Shown here: positions 25,948-32,621 of the stretch, one piece after another
How positions within the stretch are numbered: position 1 is the stretch's first letter
How the letters are laid out: the number at the start of each line of letters is the position of its first letter
From: an uncultured Devosia sp.
GTDB lineage: Bacteria > Pseudomonadota > Alphaproteobacteria > Rhizobiales > Devosiaceae
DNA length: 32,621 bases
Direction: 5' to 3'
Assembly: GCF_913055165.1 (NCBI RefSeq)
Contig: NZ_CAJXJS010000042.1
Location: 1 to 32,621, forward strand
Notes under the pieces: model-generated
Databases searched by the model: none
What the model saw: the letters and a program-made list of their open reading frames with translations, nothing else
What the model was told of the DNA's origin: nothing
Position numbers and translations under genes: made by a program

Positions 25948-27900
25948 ATGAGCGACCAGCTCCTATTCCAGCCAAGCGCGGCCGCGATCGCGCGCACCCA
26001 CACCACGGCCGAGCAATATGACGCGCTGTACCAACGGTCTGTACAAGACCCGGATGGGTTCTGGGCCGAACAGGCAAAGCGCCTCGACTGGGTGACTTTC
26101 CCCACCAAGATCAAGAACACCACGTTCGAGTACCCCAATGTATCGATCAAGTGGTTTGAGGATGGTGTTCTCAATGTCGCCGCCAACTGCATTGACCGGC
26201 ATCTGGCGGAGCACGGCGATGACATCGCCATCATTTGGGAACCCGACAATCCCAATGACCAGGCCGAATACATTTCCTACCGTACGCTGCACGAAAAGGT
26301 CTGCCGCTGCGCCAATGTGCTGAAGTCGCTGGGCGTGAAGAAGGGTGACCGCGTTACCATCTACCTGCCCATGATCCCGCAGGCCGCCTATGCCATGCTG
26401 GCCTGTGCCCGCATCGGCGCGGTGCACTCCGTGGTCTTTGGGGGCTTTTCTCCTGACTCTCTGGCCGGCCGCATCAATGACTGCGACTCGGCGGTGGTGA
26501 TTACGGCTGACGAGGGGCGCCGCGGCGGCAAGACCGTGCCGCTCAAGGCCAATGTCGATAAAGCGCTGGAAGACTGTCCCGGTGTTTCCAAGGTGCTGGT
26601 GGTGCACAATACCGGCGCCGATGTGCCCATGAAGGGCACGCGCGATGTCTGGTGGCACGAGGCGGCCGCCGGTGTCGAGCCGTTCCACGATCCGGAACCG
26701 ATGAATGCGGAAGACCCGCTCTTCATCCTTTATACGTCGGGGTCGACCGGCAAACCTAAGGGTGTCCTGCACACCCAGGGTGGCTACCTCACCTATACTT
26801 CGCTCACCCACGAATTGAGCTTTGACTATCGCAAGGGCGATGTCTTTTGGTGCACCGCCGACGTCGGCTGGATCACCGGCCACAGCTACATTGTGTATGG
26901 CCCGCTGGCGAATGGTGCGACGACGGTCATGTTCGAGGGCATCCCGTCCTGGCCCGATGCGAGCCGCTTCTGGCAGGTTGTGGAACGCCACAAGGTCAAC
27001 ATCTTCCACACAGCTCCAACCGCCATTCGGGCGCTGATGGGTGCGGGTGCGGAGTATGTCGACAAGCACGAGATGCCGTCACTGCGTCTGCTTGGCACCG
27101 TGGGTGAGCCCATCAATCCCGAAGCCTGGCTCTGGTACTACAACAAGGTTGGCAAGGGCCGGTGCGAGATCGTTGACGCGTGGTGGCAAACCGAGACTGG
27201 CGGTCACATGATCGCGCCGTTCCCCGGCGCTATCCCGACTAAGCCCGGTTCGGCGACGAAGCCGTTCTTCGGCATCCAGCCCGAAGTGCTCTCCCCGGAA
27301 GGCAAGGTGCAGGACCAGACCAAGGCCGAGGGCGTCCTGGTCATCAAGGATAGCTGGCCCAGCCAGGCGCGCACGATCTGGGGCGATCATGGCCGGTTCG
27401 TCTCGACCTATTTCGAGACCTACAAGGGCAATTACTTCACCGGCGACGGCTGCCGGCGCGACGAGGACGGCTATTACTGGATTACGGGTCGCGTCGATGA
27501 CGTGCTCAACGTGTCCGGCCATCGCCTCGGTACCGCCGAGGTCGAAAGCGCTCTGGTGGCGCATCCCAAGGTTTCCGAGGCGGCTGTCGTCGGCTTCCCG
27601 CATGATATCAAGGGGCAGGGCATCTACTGCTATGTCACGCTGATGGCCGGCGAGCAGAGCAGCGACGAGTTGCGCACCGAATTGCGCAACTGGGTGCGCA
27701 AGGAAATCGGGCCGATCGCATCGCCCGATTACATCCAGTGGGCGCCCGGTCTGCCAAAGACGCGCTCGGGAAAGATCATGCGCCGCATCTTGCGCAAGGT
27801 CGCAGAGAACGACTTTGGTGCGCTGGGTGACACATCCACGCTGGCCGATCCCTCGGTCGTGGATGACCTGATCGCGAACCGCCAGAACAAGCCGGCCTGA
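25948..27900 (+). CDS. acs: Acetyl-CoA synthetase (AMP-forming)
   Basis: A 650-residue cytosolic enzyme that activates acetate with ATP and CoA. The adenylate-forming core shows [11 protein letters not shown] (ATP loop), WWQTETGG and [16 protein letters not shown]. The C-terminal domain carries the catalytic Lys609 in [10 protein letters not shown], which is the residue acetylated to switch off Acs in Salmonella. Length is standard. A strong GGGAGGAAG site precedes the ATG. It appears monocistronic, with two inverted repeats in the leader and a terminator-like hairpin after the stop. Confidence 0.97.
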   Translation: MSDQLLFQPSAAAIARTHTTAEQYDALYQRSVQDPDGFWAEQAKRLDWVTFPTKIKNTTFEYPNVSIKWFEDGVLNVAANCIDRHLAEHGDDIAIIWEPDNPNDQAEYISYRTLHEKVCRCANVLKSLGVKKGDRVTIYLPMIPQAAYAMLACARIGAVHSVVFGGFSPDSLAGRINDCDSAVVITADEGRRGGKTVPLKANVDKALEDCPGVSKVLVVHNTGADVPMKGTRDVWWHEAAAGVEPFHDPEPMNAEDPLFILYTSGSTGKPKGVLHTQGGYLTYTSLTHELSFDYRKGDVFWCTADVGWITGHSYIVYGPLANGATTVMFEGIPSWPDASRFWQVVERHKVNIFHTAPTAIRALMGAGAEYVDKHEMPSLRLLGTVGEPINPEAWLWYYNKVGKGRCEIVDAWWQTETGGHMIAPFPGAIPTKPGSATKPFFGIQPEVLSPEGKVQDQTKAEGVLVIKDSWPSQARTIWGDHGRFVSTYFETYKGNYFTGDGCRRDEDGYYWITGRVDDVLNVSGHRLGTAEVESALVAHPKVSEAAVVGFPHDIKGQGIYCYVTLMAGEQSSDELRTELRNWVRKEIGPIASPDYIQWAPGLPKTRSGKIMRRILRKVAENDFGALGDTSTLADPSVVDDLIANRQNKPA

Positions 27901-27927
27901 TCGCCAGCCATCAGACCCGACAACATG

Positions 27928-27953
27928 GGGCGGCGACTGTGAGGTTGCCGCCC
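27928..27953 (+). terminator. Hairpin terminator of acs
   Basis: GGGCGGCGAC pairs with GTTGCCGCCC (10 bp, one G-U) around a six-base loop, 27 bases after the acs stop and followed by TATTGGTT. The T-tract is weak. Confidence 0.6.
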
Positions 27954-27975
27954 TATTGGTTCCTGGAAGCAAACA

Positions 27976-29118
27976 TTGTCTCGCCCCGATTTGCTGGGCA
28001 ATGTGCACTACCGATTCCCACCTCCGGTGTCCGACTTGCCGCGCTTCTTTGCCCTTTTCCTCGCCTTTGCTCTTTTTTCGATGCCCGTTCACGCCCAGAC
28101 GCTGGAGCAGATGGCCGGCCAGATGATCATTGTTGGCTTCGAAGGTGACGGCCCCCAAGATTCCGGGGTCAAGGCGGTGGCGGGTGACCTCGCGGCCGGG
28201 CGGCTGGGTGGTGTGATGTTTCTCAAGAAGAACGTTGTGAGCCTCTCGGCGGTCCGCGAGATGAATGCCTTGTTCCGCTCGGCATCGCCCGGCCTACCGC
28301 CCTTCATCACACTCGACCAGGAAGGCGGGGCGGTGGAGCGGCTGACCAAGGATGTAGGGTTTGACGAGATCGCCAATGCGGCCACTATCGCCGCCCGCAA
28401 TAGCCCCGAAGAGGCCGAGGCCATATACACGCGCATGGCCCGTGGCATCGCCGAACAGGGCTTCTCGGTCAATTTTGGGCCAGTTGCGGACCTTAACACC
28501 AACCCGGACAATCAGATCATCGCCCGATTCGGGCGGGCCTTTTCCGCTGATCCAGCCGTTGTCACGGCCTATGATGCCGCCTTTATTCGGGCGCATCACG
28601 CCGCGGGACTCGTAACGGCCCTGAAGCACTTCCCCGGACATGGATCCTCCACCGCGGACAGCCATGAGGGGTTTGTGGACATCACACGAAGCTGGTCCGC
28701 CAAGGAACTGGAGCCATATCGAGAACTGATCGGAATAGGCCTCGTCGACATGGTGATGGTGGGACATCTCTACCATGCCGACTATGCGGATAGTGGCGAG
28801 CAGACTCCATCCTCGCTATCCCCACGCTGGATCGGCGGTGTGCTGCGCAGCGAGTTGGGCTTCGATGGGGTCGTGATCAGCGACGACCTGGAAATGGGGG
28901 CCATCCGCGACCACTATTCCCTCCGTGATACCGTGGTGATGGCTGTCAACGCCGGCATGGATATCCTGCTCTTCTCCAATACGGCTGATTACCGACCTGG
29001 CCTTGCGCGAGAAGTTCTCGACATCTTGCTTGCGGAGGCGGCGGTCGATCGCGCCTTTGCGAAACGTATCGCCGAGAGCTATCAGCGCATTGCTGACCTC
29101 AAGGCACGGCTGCAGTGA
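27976..29118 (+). CDS. Secreted glycoside hydrolase family 3 enzyme, NagZ-like
   Basis: A 380-residue GH3 protein. KHFPGHGSSTADSHEG is the NagZ-type loop with the His/Asp acid-base dyad, and VISDDLEMGAI carries the nucleophilic Asp; LDQEGGAVERL is also typical. NagZ removes N-acetylglucosamine from muropeptides. Unlike cytosolic NagZ, this one has a hydrophobic signal (RFFALFLAFALFSMPVHA), so it probably acts in the periplasm or outside. Start is uncertain: TTG at 27976 has GGAAG upstream and gives a long n-region; GTG at 28003 or 28027 are alternatives. No division-linked scpAB genes, common NagZ neighbours in alphaproteobacteria, are adjacent, so it may be a second paralogue. Confidence 0.87.
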   Translation: MSRPDLLGNVHYRFPPPVSDLPRFFALFLAFALFSMPVHAQTLEQMAGQMIIVGFEGDGPQDSGVKAVAGDLAAGRLGGVMFLKKNVVSLSAVREMNALFRSASPGLPPFITLDQEGGAVERLTKDVGFDEIANAATIAARNSPEEAEAIYTRMARGIAEQGFSVNFGPVADLNTNPDNQIIARFGRAFSADPAVVTAYDAAFIRAHHAAGLVTALKHFPGHGSSTADSHEGFVDITRSWSAKELEPYRELIGIGLVDMVMVGHLYHADYADSGEQTPSSLSPRWIGGVLRSELGFDGVVISDDLEMGAIRDHYSLRDTVVMAVNAGMDILLFSNTADYRPGLAREVLDILLAEAAVDRAFAKRIAESYQRIADLKARLQ

Positions 29119-29209
29119 TCCCGATTTCCCCGGCTTTGTTCGCCTTCGTGTTTTCACCGTGGCCTGCACCCGGTAAGGTGGGGCACCGTGACGAGGAGGC
29201 CCCAGGCTG

Positions 29210-30010
29210 ATGTCGGAAGACCGCGAGATCAGACGCGTACGGGCGCTTTTCCTGTCCGATGTCCATCTGGGCATGAAGCCGATCCGCAGTGCGCAACTGT
29301 CCGAGTTCCTGCGTGCGCATGATGCCGAGACGATTTACCTGGTTGGCGACATTCTCGATGGCTGGCGATTGGCCAAGCAGTGGCATTGGCCGGCCCAGTA
29401 CAACGAAGTCATCCAACTCATGCTCGACAAGGCGACGGCCGGAACGCGGATCGTCTATCTGCCGGGCAATCATGATGAGTTTCTGCGGGAATATCTGGGC
29501 ACTTATTTCGGCGAAATAGAATTGGTGGACCGGACCATCCACACCTCGGCGACCGGCAAGACTTATCTGGTGATCCATGGCGACCAGTTCGACGTGGTGG
29601 TGATGAACGCCAAGTGGCTCGCCCATGTGGGGGATTGGGCCTATAACGCAGCCCTGCGGGTCAATATCGCGATCAACTGGGTGCGCCGGCGCCTTGGGCT
29701 GCAATATTGGTCGCTCAGTGCCTGGGCCAAGCAGAAGGTCAAGAACGCGGTCTCCGTCATCGGCCGCTTCGAAGAGGCACTGGTGCATGAGGCCAGGGAG
29801 AGCGGTGTAGACGGCGTGATCTGCGGCCATATCCACTTTGCCGATATCCATGACCGGTTGGGCATCCAGTATATCAATACCGGCGACTGGGTGGAGAGCT
29901 GCACGGCAATTGTCGAGAATCACGACGGCGCGTTCGAGCTGATCAAATGGACCGAAATGGTCACAGGCGAAGGCCGAAAGCAGAAATTGCGCCAGAATTC
30001 CGGTCAGTAG
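29210..30010 (+). CDS. LpxH-like metallophosphoesterase
   Basis: A 266-residue calcineurin-like phosphoesterase. Metal-binding motifs are LFLSDVHLG (DxH), LVGDILDGW (GDxxD), LPGNHDEF (GNHD), VIHGDQFD and CGHIHFADI (GHxH). The overall layout is that of UDP-2,3-diacylglucosamine pyrophosphatases. Alphaproteobacteria commonly use LpxI for that lipid A step, so this may act on another phosphorylated lipid or sugar-lipid. It is followed 88 bases later by a GT4 glycosyltransferase, a pairing I believe is recurrent in this group and suggestive of a glycolipid pathway. GAGGAGG lies upstream of the ATG. Confidence 0.88.
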   Translation: MSEDREIRRVRALFLSDVHLGMKPIRSAQLSEFLRAHDAETIYLVGDILDGWRLAKQWHWPAQYNEVIQLMLDKATAGTRIVYLPGNHDEFLREYLGTYFGEIELVDRTIHTSATGKTYLVIHGDQFDVVVMNAKWLAHVGDWAYNAALRVNIAINWVRRRLGLQYWSLSAWAKQKVKNAVSVIGRFEEALVHEARESGVDGVICGHIHFADIHDRLGIQYINTGDWVESCTAIVENHDGAFELIKWTEMVTGEGRKQKLRQNSGQ

Positions 30011-30098
30011 TTCCGTCAATTGAACGTCACATGACCGTCACGCTGGCGACGCGTGGCTGGCGCAGCATGTGGGCATTGCGAGCAATCGTGGTGCCGCC

Positions 30099-31154
30099 AT
30101 GTACATTGATCCCAAGCTCTCCTGTCGCCGCATACTGATCGTCACCGACGCCTGGCGTCCCCAGATCAATGGCGTCGTTCGAACGCTCGAAAGCCTGGCC
30201 AAGCAGTTGCGCGAATGGGGGCATGAGGTCAGTTTCCTGACCCCAGAGCCATTCTGGACCGTGCCGGTGCCGACCTATCCGGAGATCCGCCTGTCGCTGG
30301 CCTCGCGCCGGTCTGTGTTCCTAGCAATGGTGCGGGCACGGGCGCATCACATTCACATCGCCACCGAAGGGCCGCTGGGGCTTCTGGCGCGGCGCTACTG
30401 CCTCGAGCGCGGCAAGGCCTTCACCACGAGCCTGCATACCCGTTTTCCAGAATATGTGGCGGCGCGACTGCCGGTTCCTGAGGAATGGAGCTATGGCTTC
30501 CTGCGCTGGTTTCATGATCCGGCCGTGACCACGATGGTGCCAACGCCGTCCTTGCGGGATGAATTGCGTGGGCACGGATTTACCCATCTGAGCCTGTGGG
30601 GCAGGGGCGTTGATGGCCGGCGCTTTCGCCTGGGTGAGAGGTCCATGTTCACCGAAATGCCGGGACCGCATCTGCTCTATGTGGGGCGGGTGTCGGCGGA
30701 GAAGAACGTGGCGGATTTCCTGGCGCTCGATGTTCCGGGCAGCAAGATTGTGGTGGGTGACGGGCCCGAGCGCGCGCATCTGGAGCGTCTCTATCCAGAG
30801 GTGCATTTTGCCGGCTACCTGCATGGCGAGGCGCTGGCCGCGGCCTATCGCAGTGCAGATGTCTTCGTGTTCCCCAGCCGGACCGACACCTTCGGCAATG
30901 TCCTGACCGAAGCGCTGGCGTCGGGTACGCCTGTTGCGGCCTATCCGGTGACCGGGCCGCGCGATATCGTCACCGATCCCAGAGCAGGGACGCTGAGCGA
31001 GGATCTGGGGCTGGCGGTGCGCCGCTCGCTCACCCTGGAGCGGTTGCATGCACGGGCGCTTGGTGAGCAGTTTACCTGGGCGGCCAGTGCGCAACAGTTT
31101 GTGTCCGCACTCGCGCCAATTCATGCGGCCCAAAGACTGGCAAAGGCCATCTAG
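30099..31154 (+). CDS. GT4-family glycosyltransferase (MgtA-like)
   Basis: A 351-residue GT-B retaining glycosyltransferase. RILIVTDAWRPQINGVVRTL near the start is the GT4 acceptor-side glycine loop. LLYVGRVSAEKNV and TDTFGNVLTEALASGTPVAA are the nucleotide-sugar part, with Asp in the first position of the usual E-x7-E pair, as in MgtA-type mannosyltransferases. It probably transfers a hexose to a membrane lipid, but donor and acceptor are unknown. The ATG at 30099 is preferred over the upstream GTG at 30069 by family alignment. It forms a likely operon with the LpxH-like gene. Confidence 0.87.
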   Translation: MYIDPKLSCRRILIVTDAWRPQINGVVRTLESLAKQLREWGHEVSFLTPEPFWTVPVPTYPEIRLSLASRRSVFLAMVRARAHHIHIATEGPLGLLARRYCLERGKAFTTSLHTRFPEYVAARLPVPEEWSYGFLRWFHDPAVTTMVPTPSLRDELRGHGFTHLSLWGRGVDGRRFRLGERSMFTEMPGPHLLYVGRVSAEKNVADFLALDVPGSKIVVGDGPERAHLERLYPEVHFAGYLHGEALAAAYRSADVFVFPSRTDTFGNVLTEALASGTPVAAYPVTGPRDIVTDPRAGTLSEDLGLAVRRSLTLERLHARALGEQFTWAASAQQFVSALAPIHAAQRLAKAI

Positions 31155-31268
31155 AACGTTCCAAATATTGGTTTGGCGGCGAACTGGCACAGAATTGCCC
31201 TTGCCTCCGAAAGTCATCCGAGTCAGGTAAGGACACGCGGCGCGCCTCTGCGCCGGGAGTTCAATTTC

Positions 31269-32468
31269 ATGCCTTCGGCTTTTTCGCGCTTGGATTCGCC
31301 CGAGCTGCGCGCTTCCATTTATCAATTTACCGTCTATCTGCCCGGCGGCGTCGCCTCTGTCTTCCTCGGCATCTGGCTGAGCGAACACGGTATTCCCGCC
31401 GACCAGATCGGCATCATCAACGCCTTGCCCACGCTGCTGCTCCTGCTGCTCAACATGATTGTGGGGCGCGTGGCTGACCGCGCCGACGACTGGCGCACGG
31501 CGCTGATCGGCATATCGATTGTCTCGGCCCTGACGGCACTGCCGATGTATTTCGTGTCCGAATTCTGGGGCATTTTGCTGATTTGGGGGCTTTGCGCCAC
31601 CAGCAATGGATTGGTGGCCCCGGTGATCGACGCCGCCACGGTGCGCATGACCCGGCGCAATGGCACCGATTTCGGGGTGATCCGCGCCTGGGCGACCGTG
31701 GGCTATGTGGTTGGCGCGGGTGGATTGGGCCTGTTCCTGAACGCATTGGGATCGGGCGCTTTTGTAACGCTCTATGTAATCATGGTGGTTGCGCGGGCCG
31801 GGCTGGCGTTCCTGCTGCCACGTTTTCGGGCGCCCAAGCCGCAGGTTACGCTTGCGGATGCTGCCCCTAACACGATTGCCCAGCCGAGCCGGCTGCGTGA
31901 CTCCCTGCAGCCCTGGTTCGTGCTGCCCCTGCTGGCGTTCGCTTTGGTCAATTCCTCCAATGCCGTCATTGGTGGTTTCGGGGCGCTGATCTGGCACGAA
32001 AACGGCATCCCCAGCTATTTCCTCGGGCCGCTGCTGGGGTTTGCGGCAGTGGGGGAAGCGGTGCTGATGTTCGCGTGGCGGCGCTTTGGGGGGCGGGTGA
32101 CGGCGCGCAACATGATCCTGGTCGGCGCCGTCGCCGGGCTCATCCGCTTCACCATTATGGCCTTCAATCCGCCGGTGGAGGTGCTGTTCCTGACCCAGTC
32201 GCTGCATGCGTTCAGCTTCGGCATGGGTTATTTTGGCGTAGTGCACTTCATTGCCAACTGGACCAATGAGGCCAATGCGGCCGAGGCCCAGGGCTTTGCC
32301 AATATGCTCAATATGGGCATGGCAATGACGGCGCTGATCGTGTTCGGCGTGCTGGTGGAGTTTTTCGGCGCCTATGCGTTCTTCTCCTCGACCGTGACTT
32401 GCCTACTGGCAATTGGTTGCGTGCTGTGGTCGCTCAAGATGCGGCCGCCCAAATCGCTGGTGGGGTAG
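31269..32468 (+). CDS. MFS transporter (HcaT/MFS_1-like)
   Basis: A 399-residue transporter with about 12 transmembrane segments in two six-helix halves. The central cytoplasmic loop is around RFRAPKPQVTLADAAPN, and a charged GRVADRADDWR loop lies between helices 2 and 3. FGVIRAWATVGYVVGAG and the general layout resemble the phenylpropionate permease (HcaT)-like group, but the substrate is unknown. The ATG at 31269 has GGGAG upstream; the longer frame to 31173 adds 32 unlikely residues. It lies 114 bases after the glycosyltransferase gene. Confidence 0.88.
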   Translation: MPSAFSRLDSPELRASIYQFTVYLPGGVASVFLGIWLSEHGIPADQIGIINALPTLLLLLLNMIVGRVADRADDWRTALIGISIVSALTALPMYFVSEFWGILLIWGLCATSNGLVAPVIDAATVRMTRRNGTDFGVIRAWATVGYVVGAGGLGLFLNALGSGAFVTLYVIMVVARAGLAFLLPRFRAPKPQVTLADAAPNTIAQPSRLRDSLQPWFVLPLLAFALVNSSNAVIGGFGALIWHENGIPSYFLGPLLGFAAVGEAVLMFAWRRFGGRVTARNMILVGAVAGLIRFTIMAFNPPVEVLFLTQSLHAFSFGMGYFGVVHFIANWTNEANAAEAQGFANMLNMGMAMTALIVFGVLVEFFGAYAFFSSTVTCLLAIGCVLWSLKMRPPKSLVG

Positions 32469-32555
32469 GGCGGTGCCGTTGGCGTTGGGTGCCGAGCGGC
32501 CATGACTGTGCGCCGCCCGGCCATGAGCCTCGCGGTTTCGAAGAAAAGAGCGGAG

Positions 32556-32612
32556 TCCCGAGACGGCCATCGTCCCTGAAACTAAAAAACTGAGACGAAA
32601 GCCGTCTCGGGA
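32556..32612. repeat. Perfect 12-bp inverted repeat at the window's right end
   Basis: TCCCGAGACGGC (32556-32567) and GCCGTCTCGGGA (32601-32612) are exact inverted repeats 33 bases apart. An inner TCGTC/GACGA pair (32570-32574 with 32594-32598) extends the structure. It shares its right arm with a minus-strand terminator. The 153 bases after the MFS gene contain no supported coding sequence. Confidence 0.7.
32584..32608 (-). terminator. Minus-strand rho-independent terminator
   Basis: Read on the minus strand: GAGACG, loop GCTTT, CGTCTC, AG, then six T. This is a standard intrinsic terminator and implies a minus-strand gene to the right of the window, converging on the MFS gene. Confidence 0.75.
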
Positions 32613-32621
32613 ACGCCGGGA

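Noticed and set aside
26000..28158. Long minus-strand frames opposite acs (to 27069 and from 27079)
   Set aside because: Shadows of acs; no motif, and a strong + gene covers the region.
30321..32246. 641-codon open frame on the minus strand across the glycosyltransferase and MFS genes
   Set aside because: It is rich in His, Arg, Gln and Pro with no domain, and mirrors two well-supported + genes. Long antisense frames are common at high GC.

Overview
The window looks like chromosomal DNA of a GC-rich alphaproteobacterium, most likely Hyphomicrobiales (Devosiaceae-like). This is inferred from protein style, gene neighbourhoods and codon use; I ran no database search. Genes are dense, often separated by a few bases or overlapping by ATGA/TTGA, and almost all are full length. 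I see no insertion sequence, prophage, CRISPR array or integron. One tRNA gene (Lys, CTT anticodon) is present.

Layout. 1-4090: the tail of a DUF2231-type membrane protein on +, meeting a minus-strand set made of a membrane PQQ dehydrogenase of the glucose/quinate/shikimate family, a CtaG-type oxidase assembly protein and a CopD-family membrane protein (periplasmic oxidation and respiratory assembly). 4161-8750: a DNA-repair island, with topoisomerase IB on minus and Ku plus LigD on + (bacterial non-homologous end joining). 8805-10625: a perfect 16-bp palindrome, a TetR-type regulator and ilvC, closed by a strong terminator. 10627-15747: a NUDIX hydrolase, a radical SAM protein with a B12-binding-like N-terminus, a tight GFA / UPF0303 / PhzF set and a DUF2269-like membrane protein. 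15748-17638: leuA behind a 337-bp leader that encodes a 40-residue leucine-rich peptide followed by a long terminator-like hairpin. 17776-20357: a membrane-anchored EEP-fold phosphatase/nuclease, a HisC-like aminotransferase and a small conserved-looking protein. 20508-22561: tRNA-Lys, a Tat-exported intradiol dioxygenase-like protein, and a TerC/YjbE membrane protein behind a structured leader. 22700-25763: a FemAB-like transferase translationally coupled to a MOP-type flippase, then a GNAT on minus. 25948-32468: acs, a secreted NagZ-like GH3 enzyme, an LpxH-like metallophosphoesterase paired with a GT4 glycosyltransferase, and an MFS transporter.

How the genes work together. Two branched-chain amino acid genes sit 5.5 kb apart with apparently separate control: ilvC probably reads through from a TetR gene that has a palindromic operator, while leuA has a candidate leucine-responsive leader. 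A cell-envelope theme (FemAB + flippase, GH3, LpxH-like + GT4) dominates the right half. The most interesting unannotated signal is the leuA leader. Next are the TetR-ilvC operator arrangement, the structured terC leader and the metallophosphoesterase/glycosyltransferase pair.
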